Of a stretch of 64,000 nucleotides of DNA, positions 45,319 through 55,828 are shown in pieces (position 1 is the stretch's first letter; each line of letters starts with the position of its first letter). The position numbers and the translations under genes were made by a program. The notes under the pieces were generated by a model. It saw only the letters and a list, made by a program, of their open reading frames with translations, had not been told where the DNA came from and made no database searches. Where the stretch lies: assembly GCF_037892195.1 (NCBI RefSeq), contig NZ_JATACI010000002.1, positions 2,852,001-2,916,000 of the forward strand. The letters run 5' to 3'. The DNA is from Yoonia sp. GPGPB17. Lineage in GTDB: Bacteria > Pseudomonadota > Alphaproteobacteria > Rhodobacterales > Rhodobacteraceae.

Positions 45319-46553
45319 CCTTTGGGCGGCATCATTGGAACGACCTTTGGGTCAGGCTCTGGCGCGATCTCTTCGAAGTCAAAGTTATCCAACCGGTGGG
45401 CGCGCTTACCTGCCTTTTCGGCCGAAATCTTGATATCTTCGATATCCTTGGCGGCTTGCCCAAAGTGCCGATCCAGATTGCCGACGCGGGTCACGAGCCG
45501 CTCAACATCGCCTCCCAGCATCGCGAGTTCTTTGCGAATGGCACCTGTCTGCTCGCGCATCCGCGCATCTTTCAGAATGGCACGCATGGTGTTGAGCGTG
45601 GCCATGCAGGTGGTCGGCGATACGATCCAGACACGGGCGGCAAAACCTTCGCGCACGATATGCGGGAGGCGGCTGTGCAACTCGGCATAGACAGCCTCGG
45701 ACGGCAGAAACATCAGCGCGCCATCGGCGGTTTCGCCCTCTATCAGGTAACTGTCCGAGATTTTCCTGATGTGCGCCTTGATGGCCTGACCAAAGGTGGC
45801 CAGTGCGCGTTCCCGCTCTGCCTTTGTTTCCGCTGCCATTAGCGCCTCATAGGCTTCCAGCGGAAACTTGGCGTCAATCACGATGGGGCCGGGCGGATTG
45901 GGTAGATGTACCAGACAATCGGGGCGGCTGTTGTTCGACAGGGTCGCTTGCCACGTATAGCTATCAGACGGCAGGGCCTTGGACACAATGTCTTGCAGTT
46001 GAATTTCGCCAAAAGCCCCGCGGGTTTGCTTGTTTGACAGAATGTCCTGCAAGGACAGCACGTCGCCGGACAGTTTTTCAATATTCGTCTGCGCCTTGTC
46101 GATGGTTGCCAAGCGTTCTTGCAGCTCGGTTAGGCTCTTGGTCGTCTTCTCGGACGATCCCGACAGCGTGTCTTTCATCCGCTCTTGCATTTCAGCCAAA
46201 GAGCGCGCCGATTTGATGGCATTGTCAGACAGGCGTTCGGCCATCTGCGCCTGCACCTCGGCCAAGCGCGCTTCCATCGTTTGGACCACCTGCACCTGAG
46301 CTGTCGCCTGCGCGTCACTGACGGTGCGGATGTTGCCTGCCAGTTGTTGCTGCCCTTGCCCAAGTGCGTTGACGTCCTGTGACAGGCGCCCGACCTGCGA
46401 GGCGACAAATTGCACCGCTTCGGTCGACGTGCCTGCGCGGCGCACGGTCATGATCAGTAGGATCAACACAACCAGCATAAGCACTGCGCCAGCCATCACG
46501 CCCATCACCATGGGATCGCTGAGGTCGTAGATATTTTCACCGATTTGGATCAT
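45315..46553 (-). CDS. rmuC: DNA recombination protein RmuC
   Basis: Nuclease-fold protein that limits inversions at repeats. The 412-aa protein starts with a membrane helix (MVMGVMAGAVLMLVVLILLIM), followed by a long coiled coil (about residues 45-165), then the conserved nuclease-like domain with FGEIQLQDIVSKALP, VIDAKFPLEAYEAL and MFLPSEAVYAEL. Its start overlaps the mutL stop by four bases, so it is co-transcribed with mutL. Confidence 0.94.
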   Translation of the reverse strand: MIQIGENIYDLSDPMVMGVMAGAVLMLVVLILLIMTVRRAGTSTEAVQFVASQVGRLSQDVNALGQGQQQLAGNIRTVSDAQATAQVQVVQTMEARLAEVQAQMAERLSDNAIKSARSLAEMQERMKDTLSGSSEKTTKSLTELQERLATIDKAQTNIEKLSGDVLSLQDILSNKQTRGAFGEIQLQDIVSKALPSDSYTWQATLSNNSRPDCLVHLPNPPGPIVIDAKFPLEAYEALMAAETKAERERALATFGQAIKAHIRKISDSYLIEGETADGALMFLPSEAVYAELHSRLPHIVREGFAARVWIVSPTTCMATLNTMRAILKDARMREQTGAIRKELAMLGGDVERLVTRVGNLDRHFGQAAKDIEDIKISAEKAGKRAHRLDNFDFEEIAPEPDPKVVPMMPPKG

Positions 46554-48361
46554 GTGCGCCCGAAAAGCCGCTCAATATCGGTCAGTTTGAGTTCGACGTA
46601 AGTCGGCCGTCCATGATTGCACTGGCCGGACAGCGGCGTCGCCTCCATTTCGCGCAAGAGCGCGTTCATTTCAGCGGCCTGCATGCGACGGCCCGAACGG
46701 ATGGAGCCGTGGCAAGCGACCCGGCTGAGTATTGCCTCAATCTGCGTTTGGACCGATGCGCTGTCGCCCTGGTCGGCCAATTCGTCGAGGATATCGCGGA
46801 TCATGGCTGCGGCATTCACTTCGCCCAGAATGGCGGGGGTTTCGCGCACGGCAATTGCGCCGCCGCCAAAGGGTTCGATGGTCAGGCCAAACTTGGCGAG
46901 GTCCTCGGCGATTTCCAGCAGGTGTCGCGCTTCGTTCTCTGACAGCTCAATCACCTCAGGGATCAGCAAGGCCTGCGCGGCAACGCCGTTTTCCGCCATC
47001 TGCGCCTTGAGCTTTTCATACACCAGCCGCTCGTGTGCGGCATGTTGATCAACAATCACGATCCCGTTTTCGGTTTGCGCGATGATATAGTTCTCATGCA
47101 CCTGCGCGCGGGCGGCGCCAAGTGGCAGATCGTCGGGTTCATCTTCGATGACCGGTTCGATCCGGGCTGAAGGTGCTTCGCCAAACCCGGGCGCCTGCGC
47201 CTGAAACGTCATCGAACGCGCACTGAAGCTGGGCCGGTCCATCTGATAGACGCGAGGTGTCATTGGTTCTGGCGTGATCGCGCCCAAAGTTGCATTCGCG
47301 ACCGTGGTAGAGGCGCGGTGTCCGGCGTCGGCTAAAGCATGGCGCAGGCCCGAGATGATCAACCCGCGTACCGTACCGGGGTCGCGAAACCGCACCTCTG
47401 ATTTTGCGGGGTGGACGTTGACATCCACCTGCGTCGGATCGCAATCGATGAACAGTGCGGCAACCGGGTGTCGGTCGCGTGACAGAACGTCCATATAAGC
47501 GGCGCGCAAGGCACCCAGCAGCATCTTGTCGCGCACCGGGCGTCCGTTCACGAAAAGGAATTGTGCGACTGCAGCCCCGCGCGAATAGGTTGGCAAGGCG
47601 GCATAGCCTGTCAGGTGGAACCCTTCACGCTGGGTATCAATCCGCAGTGCGTTTTCGGCGAAATCCTTGCCCAAGACCGTGCGGAGCCGCCCATGTAGGG
47701 CGTCAAACAGATCGCCGGTTTCGGCATCGGCGCGGAACACCGTGCGATTGTCACCTTTGGAGGCGTCTTGCAGAATAAAGGTGACGAATGGCTCTGCCAT
47801 AGCAAGGCGTTTGACGATATCTGTCACCGCTTGCGCCTCTGCCCGGTCCGTGCGCAGGAACTTGAGCCGTGCGGGTGTCGCATAGAACATATCGCGCAAC
47901 TCGATCACCGTGCCTGATGAAAGCGCGGCGGGTTTTACGCCTTCGGCTTTCCCGCCCGCAACAGCGATCATCGCGGCCTCAGCGCCTTTGGCGCGCGACG
48001 TGATCGTCAGGCGGCCCGTTGCCCCCAGCGACGGCAAAGCCTCACCCCGAAACCCGAACGATCGGATGTTGAGCAGGTCCGACCCATCAATCTTTGACGT
48101 CGCATGGCGGGACATCGCCATTGGCAGATCCGAGGGCATCATGCCACATCCATCATCGGTCACGCGGATCAATGTCTTACCACCATCAGCGATAACCACT
48201 TCAATGCGCGAAGCCCCTGCGTCGATACTATTTTCAACAAGTTCTTTGACTGCCGAGGCAGGGCGTTCCAATACTTCGCCCGCCGCAATCCTGTTAATTG
48301 CGGCGTCGTCCAATTGCCGGATCACCGGGTGTGGCTGTATTTGGGGGTCTGCGATGGCCAT
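46550..48361 (-). CDS. mutL: DNA mismatch repair protein MutL
   Basis: Couples mismatch recognition to strand removal. The 603-aa protein has the GHKL ATPase motifs ELVENSIDAGAS and DDGCGM, FRGEALPSLGA, and a C-terminal domain with DQHAAHERLVYE, the D-Q-H-A-x2-E-x4-E motif of nicking MutL proteins. Alphaproteobacteria without MutH use this endonuclease. The start at 48361 (MAIADPQIQPHPVIRQL) is preferred over 48409, since the longer N-terminus is not family-like. Confidence 0.96.
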   Translation of the reverse strand: MAIADPQIQPHPVIRQLDDAAINRIAAGEVLERPASAVKELVENSIDAGASRIEVVIADGGKTLIRVTDDGCGMMPSDLPMAMSRHATSKIDGSDLLNIRSFGFRGEALPSLGATGRLTITSRAKGAEAAMIAVAGGKAEGVKPAALSSGTVIELRDMFYATPARLKFLRTDRAEAQAVTDIVKRLAMAEPFVTFILQDASKGDNRTVFRADAETGDLFDALHGRLRTVLGKDFAENALRIDTQREGFHLTGYAALPTYSRGAAVAQFLFVNGRPVRDKMLLGALRAAYMDVLSRDRHPVAALFIDCDPTQVDVNVHPAKSEVRFRDPGTVRGLIISGLRHALADAGHRASTTVANATLGAITPEPMTPRVYQMDRPSFSARSMTFQAQAPGFGEAPSARIEPVIEDEPDDLPLGAARAQVHENYIIAQTENGIVIVDQHAAHERLVYEKLKAQMAENGVAAQALLIPEVIELSENEARHLLEIAEDLAKFGLTIEPFGGGAIAVRETPAILGEVNAAAMIRDILDELADQGDSASVQTQIEAILSRVACHGSIRSGRRMQAAEMNALLREMEATPLSGQCNHGRPTYVELKLTDIERLFGRT

Positions 48362-48411
48362 ACCACAAGTTCTAGCATGTTCATGCACGATTCTGCGAGT
48401 GGAAAACATGC

Positions 48412-48464
48412 GAAGGAAATTCTGGAATTTCCTTCTGACAAAACAATTTTTATCTAAAATTGTT
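48412..48464. repeat. Two adjacent perfect inverted repeats, probable terminator
   Basis: First repeat: 11-bp GAAGGAAATTC/GAATTTCCTTC with a two-base loop (48412-48435). Second: 9-bp AACAATTTT/AAAATTGTT with a five-base loop (48442-48464), followed on the minus strand by TTGT. They lie between the 3' end of the M16 operon and the start of mutL, both on the minus strand. Confidence 0.75.
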
Positions 48465-48469
48465 CGCCG

Positions 48470-49779
48470 CTAAGGTGTGCTTTCCAATCCAACAGGTTTG
48501 CCGACCACCACGAAATGCAGGTTCTCCGGCTGCAGCAGCTCTGCTGCCACCCGGTTCACATCGTCCAGCGTTACAGCGTCAACAAAATCATTGCGATTGA
48601 TAACATAGTCGGGCGTCAGCCCAACCATTTGCATGCCAACCATGATCTTGGCGATTTCCGCATTGCCATCGAAACGCAGTGGATACTCACCGGTCATATA
48701 GGTTTTTGCGACGGCCAGTTCCTCTGCCGTCATCCCTTCCTCGGCCATGCGGGTCCATTCGTTGCGGGTCACTTCAATCGCTTCGGCAATCGTTTCATTG
48801 GAGGATGCGACTGATCCCAGCATGACCTCTGAATGAAACCGTGGCACCAGATAAGAGCGGATGCCATAGGTCAGACCGCGTTTTTCCCGCACCTCGGTCA
48901 TTAGCCGCGATTCAAACCCACCTGCACCAAGCACGCGGTTAACGATCACAGCGGCAAAAAAATCCTCATCATCGCGTTGCATGCCACGATGCCCAAAAAG
49001 GGCGACGGATTGGGGTGTGTCGAAATCTACCACGGTGATCCCACCCGCAACGTCATAGACAACATTTTCAGGCAGTGGCGGGCCCTCTTGAGGCAAATCG
49101 CCTAAAAGATCGTCCAGTAAGCTGCCCACGGTCTCGGCTGTTGTGTCGCCGACAACGGATACATACAGACGGTCCCTGACCAAGGCATTGCGGTGGGCTG
49201 TCACCATGTCATCTTGTGTCAGCGCACTGACGCTTTCCACGGTACCCTCAATCGCTGACCCGTAAGGATGATCGCCGTAGGCGGCCGCGTTGAAAACCGC
49301 ACTTGAGATCGCATTTGGGCTCTTTTCGTCGCTGGCTATTCCCGAAATCACCTGGGCGCGTACCCGGTCCAGCGCGTCCTGATCAAAGCGTGGCTCCAGC
49401 AGTGCCTGACGCAAAGGGCTATGACCTCCTCTTTGTTCTCGGTCAGAAAGCGGGCCGAGACAGAGATCGTGTCATCAGACGCCCGAAAGCTGATGCTTGC
49501 AGCAAGTTCCTCCAGCGTTGCCTGGAATTCCTGCGCCGACATATCGCCGGATCCTTCTTCCAAAAGCCCTGTCATCAGGTTTGTTGCGCCGCGTTTGCCG
49601 GGCTGGTCCAACACGGGGCCACCCTGGAAACGCAGCTCGAGCGCCACGAAGGGGATTGAAGGCTCTTCCACCACCCAAGCGTTGATACCACCGGGGGATG
49701 TGACCTCTTTGATGTCAATCTCGGCCCGTGCGGTTGTCGCGATAATGGTCAGGCACAAAGCAATCAGAATACGCAGCAT
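48470..49779 (-). CDS. M16-family peptidase-like protein without zinc motif, frame interrupted
   Basis: Second, probably non-catalytic partner of an M16 zinc peptidase pair in the periplasm. Signal peptide MLRILIALCLTIIATTARA. The position of HxxEH is occupied by NLMTGLLEEGSGD, so the zinc ligands are missing, while GGFESRLMTEVREKRGLTYG shows the R/Y motif of the family in the C-terminal half. The frame breaks at about 49411-49417 (minus-strand CCCTTTGCG); one missing base, likely a T, gives EEVIALLRQALLEP and a protein of about 436 aa. Starts within the stop codon of the catalytic partner gene. Confidence 0.87.
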
Positions 49780-51115
49780 CAGCGTGCCTCCTCATCGTTG
49801 GTCACGACCCAGCCGGTGACCGCCTGATCCCGAATAAAGACCTTTGCGGCGACCGCTTTGATGTCGTCTTCGGTGACCGCTTGCAAAACATCTGGCCATT
49901 CTTGTACGTCCGCGACGGTCAGGCTTTGGGTCAGGGCCGCGCCATAGCGCTGCGCGATCCCTTGGACATTGTCGAGCGCGTAGATTTCTGACGCACGCAG
50001 CTGTGTGCGGATGCTTTCCATACGGTCAGGATCAATCGTCCCTTCCATAAAGGCGCTGATCACCTCATCCATTGCGGCTTCGGCTTCCGAAAGGGTGACC
50101 CCTTCGGACGGAACCACCGCAAAGAGAATGTCGCATCGTCCAGCCATGAGCCACTGTAGGATGCATTGGTGTAAATCGCGGTTTCTGTGTCAAATTGCAG
50201 CGCTTGCCCCAGCGCTGACGTGAAGGGTGATCCACCCAACAGTTCTGCCAAATAGACCAGTGCTGCCGCTTCGGTCTGTGCGCCAGGGTCACGTTCCGGC
50301 GCAAGGTAGCTGCGGACCAGATAAGGCTGGCTGACACGCGCATCGACATAGGTGATGCGTCGTTCCGCGCGTTGCGGTGGCTCTTGCGGGCGTTCACGGA
50401 CTGGCAGCTGATCTTCGGCGGGGATCACGCCGTAGTATTGCTCGGCAAGTGCAAGCACTTCGTCGGGCTGTACATCACCCGCTACAATCAGGATGGTGTT
50501 ATTCGGCGCATAGTAGAGGTCATAGAAGTCCTGCACGTCTTGCTGATCAAGCTGCTCCATCTCGTGCTTCCAGCCGATAATCGGCACGCCATAGCGGTGG
50601 TTTTGAAACAAGGCTGCGCGGAACTGTTCGCGGGCCAAAGCATTGGGGCTGTTTTCGGTACGCTGGTTGCGCTCTTCCAGAATAACGCCACGCTCGCTTT
50701 CGACCTCTTCTGGCGTCAGCACAAGGTTGTTCATGCGATTGCTTTCCATCTGCATCATCAACTCAAGCCGATCAGCGGCGACGCGTTGGAAATAGGCCGT
50801 ATAGTCATAGCTGGTGAAGGCGTTATCACTGCCCCCGTTGGCCGCGACGACGGATGAAAACTCGCCCGATGCGAGTACATCGGTGCCTTTGAACATCAGG
50901 TGTTCAAGGAAATGCGCAATGCCAGAGACGCCTTCGGGCTCGTCCGCGGAGCCTACTTTGTACCATAGCATATGCACGACCACAGGTGCGCGGTTGTCTT
51001 CGATGACGACAACCTCCATCCCGTTATCCAGCGTATATGTTGTAACTTCTTCGGCCTGTGCGGCAATAGCCGACATCATGATTGCCAATGCGGCGAACAA
51101 ACGTGTCATGAGCAC
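49779..51115 (-). CDS. M16-family zinc metallopeptidase, frame interrupted
   Basis: Periplasmic zinc protease of about 445 aa. The signal peptide is MLMTRLFAALAIMMSAIAAQA. The inverted zinc motif is HFLEHLMF, with the distal Glu in the ESERGVILEE region. The frame breaks at about 50120-50128 (minus-strand TCTCTTTGCGG); adding one base, likely a T, gives DDATFSFAVVPSEGVTLSE and joins it to the segment that ends at 49779. The partner without zinc motif follows immediately. Substrate unknown. Confidence 0.9.
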
Positions 51116-51194
51116 CCTTTTTTCAAATGACTGCCCTGATACCTACGCTGCTTTGCGTTTCGATCAAGTCACCATACGCGGATGTGAGGTGTGG

Positions 51195-51841
51195 TTATTG
51201 CGCTTCTGCAGGTTCGTCGGTTTCACAAACGCGGCGCAAGCGCCCATCGGGTGATCCGATTGTCGTGAACACACAGTTTTCACGCAAGCCAAATTGTCCC
51301 AATAGTCCGGATGCAGCTGTCTCGCGTGCTTCAACCGCTTCGGCAGGGACTTGCGGCACAAGAACCCCCAGGGTCCCAAGACGTGCCAGCTCTGCTGGTG
51401 CATCAAGTGCGTCGCGGCTGTAAGCGGGGAAATATCTGTCGCGTCCGAGTGGGTTGACGACATTTAGTCGCCGCGCGCGTTCCAGCTTCGCTGCATCTTC
51501 TGCGGCCAAGACGGACCGGATGTTCGGATCCACGCCATAGCGGTTCGTTTGCGCCAGAAGGGCTGAATCACCTGCAGGTATACCGCCAGCGATCTGCGCG
51601 GATGGCGATCCACCCAGCGCGCGGATGGCGTCGGCGTTCGGTGATGGATCGGTGCGATTGGCACCCCCGGTGTAGGAGTTGGCAGATCACGTGTTTGCGG
51701 GATTTCGAGCGGGCCGAGCGGGATCACCTTGAATTCGTCCGGACCTCCACCTGCCGACCGCAGGTCACGCAAGGGCCGGTCGGTGTTGCCACAGGCGGTC
51801 ACCAAAATCAGGGCCAGAACAGAGAAAGAAAGCGCACGCAT
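51195..51841 (-). CDS. DUF3035 domain-containing lipoprotein, frame interrupted
   Basis: Predicted lipoprotein of about 215 aa with signal MRALSFSVLALILVTAC (lipobox VTAC). DUF3035 proteins of Rhodobacterales have the DEFKVIPLGPLEIP segment seen here. The first frame goes wrong after PTPTPG; a G is missing from the run of five G (plus-strand CCCCC 51664-51668). Adding it gives TPGGANRTDPSPNADAIRAL and then DPNIRSVLAAEDAAKLE to the TGA at 51195. Function unknown. The order lspA-DUF3035-M16-M16 is typical of the group. Confidence 0.85.
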
Positions 51842-51891
51842 CGAAAAACCCTCAGTGTGTTTTTGGTGTTTAACCCATGGTCGTGGGGACG

Positions 51892-52398
51892 TCACGCTGA
51901 TTTCTTTTTGTCATCGGCAAGAAAGGCCAATCCGACTGCACCGATAAAGATACAGATGTCAGCGACATTGAACGCATAGGGATTGTTGATCCCGCAGCAC
52001 GACATATTCAGGAAATCAGCAACGGCGCCATAGAAAAAGCGGTCGATGACATTGCCCATCGCACCGCCAATCAGCAGCCCGCCCGAAATGTAGACCCACT
52101 TGGTGCCGCCGACTTTGTTCAGCCACCAGATGACAGCGGCAGTGATTAAGAAGGCGACTGCAATTAGCACCCAGCGCATATCGAATTCTGCAAATAGGCC
52201 AAAGTTCACACCGCGATTCCACGCCATGCGCAGGACAAGAAAGGGCGGGAACACCTCGACTGATTGCGGATAGGGCAGTTGATCTGATGGCACGGTTACT
52301 TGCGCCCACTTCAACCCGAAGACATTGAACAGCACGTGGAATTTGATCAGCTGATCAAGCAGGAAAATCCAAAAGGCCGTCAGGAACATCAACCGCAT
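51892..52398 (-). CDS. lspA: Lipoprotein signal peptidase (signal peptidase II)
   Basis: Cleaves signal peptides of prolipoproteins in the inner membrane. The 168-aa protein has four membrane helices and the two catalytic Asp motifs NVIDRFFYGAVADF and FNVADICIFIG. The start at 52398 (MRLMFLTAFWIFLLDQLIK) is chosen as the family N-terminus and lies 10 bases below the purH stop; the extension to 52473 runs into purH. It precedes the DUF3035 lipoprotein gene. Confidence 0.95.
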   Translation of the reverse strand: MRLMFLTAFWIFLLDQLIKFHVLFNVFGLKWAQVTVPSDQLPYPQSVEVFPPFLVLRMAWNRGVNFGLFAEFDMRWVLIAVAFLITAAVIWWLNKVGGTKWVYISGGLLIGGAMGNVIDRFFYGAVADFLNMSCCGINNPYAFNVADICIFIGAVGLAFLADDKKKSA

Positions 52399-52408
52399 CG
52401 CAAAACCT

Positions 52409-53998
52409 CTAGTGCCGGAAGTGGCGCATGCCGGTGAAGACCATTGCGATGCCAGCTTCATCGGCAGCCGCAATCACCTCATCGTCACGCATGGAACCAC
52501 CGGGTTGGATCACGCAGGTCGCACCCGCAGCGGCGGCTTCCATCAATCCGTCAGCGAAGGGGAAGAACGCATCGGACGCGACCGCAGAACCCTTGGTGAG
52601 CGGTTCCGGCAAGCCCATCGCCTCGGCCATGCGCTCCGCCTTCTTGGCAGCGATCAGCACGCTATCAAGGCGCGACATCTGGCCAGCGCCGACTCCCACT
52701 GTTGCCTTGTCTTTTACATAAACGATAGCGTTGGATTTGACGTGTTTGGCGACTTTCCAAGCAAACAGAAGGTCGGCCATTTGATCGTCGGTTGGTGCCA
52801 CTTTGGTCACAACCTTCAGATCATCCATGCCGACATAGCCGGTGTCTTTGTCCTGCACCAACATGCCGCCCGCAACCTGACGGTAGGTGGTGATGGGCGC
52901 TTTCACGTCCGGCAGTCCATCGGTTGTCAGCAGGCGAAGGTTCTTCTTTGCGGCAAACACGGCTTTGGCCGCATCAGAGGCACCGGGTGCGATCACGACT
53001 TCGGTGAAGATCTCGACAATCGCTTTGGCGGTGTCCTCATCCAACGGCTGGTTCAGTGCGACGATACCGCCAAAGGCACTGGTGCGGTCGCAGTCAAAGG
53101 CATTCTGATAGGCCTCCAGCAAAGTCGTACCACGCGCTACACCGCAAGGGTTGGCGTGCTTGATAATTGCGACGGCGGCGCCGTCGGCAGGGTCAAACTC
53201 TGCCACCAGTTCAAAGGCGGCGTCCGTGTCGTTGATGTTGTTGTAGGACAGCTCTTTGCCCTGATGCTGCACGGCAGTCGCCACGCCGGGACGATCTGTG
53301 CCATCGGTATAGAATGCCGCCGACTGGTGGCTGTTTTCGCCATAGCGCATGGTCTGTTTGTATGTGCCGCTGAAAGACCGCCGCCGCGGCGTATCTGACC
53401 CAATCGCTCCAGCCATCCAAGTGCTGACCGCTGTGTCGTAAGCGGCAGTGCGTGCATAGGCTGTCTGCGCTAGGCGCTGGCGCAGTGCCAGCGTAGTCTG
53501 CCCGTCATTGGCTTCCAGTTCGGCCAGCAACGCATCATAGTCTTCCACATCTGTGACCACATTCACAAAGGCATGGTTTTTCGCTGCAGAGCGGATCATC
53601 GCAGGCCCACCAATATCTATGTTTTCGATACAGGTGTCGAAATCCGCACCTTTGGCGACGGTCTCTTCAAACGGATAAAGGTTCACTACCAACAGGTCGA
53701 TTGGCCCGATGTTATGCTCGACCATCGCATCACGGTGTCCTTCCAGATCGCGACGGGCCAGCAAGCCACCGTGGACGACCGGGTGCAATGTCTTGACCCG
53801 CCCATCCATCATCTCGGGAAAGCCCGTCACATCGGCCACATCGCGGACTTCAAGCCCGGCATCCCGCAGCGCCTTAGCCGATCCGCCGGTGGACAGCAGT
53901 TCAACCCCGCGTGCAGCGAGCGCACGACCAAGGTCAGTTAACCCGGTTTTGTCAGATACAGAAAGCAGGGCGCGGCGCAGCGGGGCAAGATCGGTCAT
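52409..53998 (-). CDS. purH: Bifunctional AICAR transformylase/IMP cyclohydrolase
   Basis: Last two steps of IMP synthesis. The 529-aa protein has the N-terminal IMP cyclohydrolase domain ([20 protein letters not shown], then [13 protein letters not shown]) and the C-terminal AICAR transformylase domain with KHANPCGVA (catalytic Lys-His) and [13 protein letters not shown]. Frame intact. In the run rsmB-heparinase-like-purH-lspA, a common order in Rhodobacterales. Confidence 0.98.
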   Translation of the reverse strand: MTDLAPLRRALLSVSDKTGLTDLGRALAARGVELLSTGGSAKALRDAGLEVRDVADVTGFPEMMDGRVKTLHPVVHGGLLARRDLEGHRDAMVEHNIGPIDLLVVNLYPFEETVAKGADFDTCIENIDIGGPAMIRSAAKNHAFVNVVTDVEDYDALLAELEANDGQTTLALRQRLAQTAYARTAAYDTAVSTWMAGAIGSDTPRRRSFSGTYKQTMRYGENSHQSAAFYTDGTDRPGVATAVQHQGKELSYNNINDTDAAFELVAEFDPADGAAVAIIKHANPCGVARGTTLLEAYQNAFDCDRTSAFGGIVALNQPLDEDTAKAIVEIFTEVVIAPGASDAAKAVFAAKKNLRLLTTDGLPDVKAPITTYRQVAGGMLVQDKDTGYVGMDDLKVVTKVAPTDDQMADLLFAWKVAKHVKSNAIVYVKDKATVGVGAGQMSRLDSVLIAAKKAERMAEAMGLPEPLTKGSAVASDAFFPFADGLMEAAAAGATCVIQPGGSMRDDEVIAAADEAGIAMVFTGMRHFRH

Positions 53999-54016
53999 GT
54001 GGGTCCTTACGAAAGG

Positions 54017-55758
54017 CTAATCTATCGCGTCCAATGGATCGGCCTTGGCAAAGTCACGCACCGCAGTCGGTGTGTCTTGCGTTTTGGCCAAGGACCAACG
54101 GACACGCGTCGCATAGGCCATTGCGCGCCCGGATAAAACCACCTGTTGTGTCGCAAGGGGTTTTAATCGCCGATTTTGCAGATAAACTGACGGCGCGAGG
54201 CCAAGTTTTGCTGTACCGTCATGACGCAACTGCCAAATCTCGCCTGATTTCAGAGTGAGCGAGACGGTCGTGCAAGCAACATCAATTGCGGGGATGACAT
54301 CTGGGTGCAGATGAAAGCGGATCACAAATGGCAAACCACCCGGCGTTTGCACTTTGTCAAAAACGGTTTCGTCATTGGGGCCGAGTGTGGTCAGCAGGTC
54401 TTGCCCTTCCAACGTACGCCCATCCGCCGAAAGATGCAGGATGCGCGCATGGGTTAAACCATGCGAGGCTTGGTAGCCGTTGTGCGATAGCTCCAGCTTG
54501 CGCCCATTGTCCAGGTCAGAGAAGGCGCATTGCACTTGCGTTGGCAGTTCAGTCAGCAATTCGTCACCGTTTGCCAAACGTCCCTTGGGGCCAAGATGCG
54601 AGGATGACACCCCTTCAATCATCATGGTTGCATGGCTGGGTGTTGCACGGCTGGCCCTGCGCCACTCTTCCCCAAAGCGCGCACCAGAGCCGCAGTTGAC
54701 GATCATTGGGCGGCGGCCAGAGGTCAGTTCAATCCCAAGTGTGCTGGCATGTGCCTCAACCGATGCGGCGCCTGAAGGGGGTGTGTCCGCATCCACAATC
54801 AGCGTGGTGCGTCCAGCGGCGAGCCGCGCATAACCCATATAGGGCTGTGCTGCTTAGGCTGCGTCTTGATCCCGGTGGACACCAGCGCTTCGTCCAGGCG
54901 CCCTTCGATCCCTTCTCCGCCACCATGAAAGCGCGCAAGACTGCCATCAGCATGGCGCAACGCCCGCAAAGTCGGCACGATGCGGGCAATGGCATCCGTG
55001 AGCTCACGTGGCACAGTGCGTTTGGCATCGCGTAGTGTCTGCGCGGTCCAGTTCAGTAGGCTGAGGATGTCTAACAGGTCCTGCGGCTTGCGCGTTGCAA
55101 TCGCCCCATCAGGACCAATCTGTGTCGCACAGTCTTGTACCAGTGCGGTAAGTGCGGGGTCTGCATGGCTTTGCATGCTTTTAAGCGACAGGCTGGCGTG
55201 GATTGTCCCGGCAAGCGCCTCAAACCGCCGCAAACCCGGTCTTGCCGTGTGCAAGCGGCGCGACAGAAACAAAGTCTGCCGCGCAAGGCTCTGAAAGAAC
55301 CGGGCAGATGTGTATTTGTCATGGCCGCGTAGCAGAAAGGGCCCGTGGTTGATCCAGCGTATCAAACGGCGCCCGGTGATACCCGGTGTCCAGCCGTCAC
55401 TCCGGCCATGGCCGTAGGTGTCGATCCAGCCAAAGATCCAGTTTTGGGCGAGCGCCCGCGCTTTTTCGTCGCCCACTGCGGCCAGATCATCCAACCACGC
55501 GCAACCTTGTGCTTCGTCTACAACTTCCGGATATGCTGCCGCGATATCCCAGATGGTGTAGTCTTTGCCTTCGACAAAAAGTCCTGAAAACAAGAATTTT
55601 CCTGCTATCAACTGCTGTCCGCGTTCCACAACGCCAATGGTTCGCGGTTCTGGCGGGGATACAAATTCCGTCGCAAGGGCCGCCCGGGCAGCGCGGCGGG
55701 CATGCATCCGGTTCATAAAGCGCGTGCGCTTGTCCTGCCATGTGATTGCTTTGGCCAA
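54017..55758 (-). CDS. Heparinase II/III family protein, frame interrupted
   Basis: Putative polysaccharide lyase of about 580 aa. The N-terminal alpha-helical toroid includes DYTIWDIAAAYPEV and GRRLIRWINHGPFLLRG; the C-terminal beta domain (MGYARLAAGRTTLIVDAD, later LPFVIRFHLHPDV) is the heparinase II/III C-terminal domain. The frame breaks in GCCTAAGC (minus, plus-strand 54852-54859). GCTAGC gives IKTQLAAQPYMGYARLAAG. The start is set at TTG 55758 (AAGG upstream; N-terminus LAKAITWQDKRTRF); ATG 55716 is an alternative. Cytoplasmic or periplasmic location not clear. Lies between rsmB and purH. Confidence 0.83.
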
Positions 55759-55828
55759 TGCCTGTAGCCTTAGTTTGCACGCGTAACATACGGTTTTGTG
55801 CAAACCATAGGAAAAGCCTGACGCTAAG

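Noticed and set aside
52412..53398. 328-codon plus-strand frame opposite purH
   Set aside because: Antisense shadow of purH with no family features.
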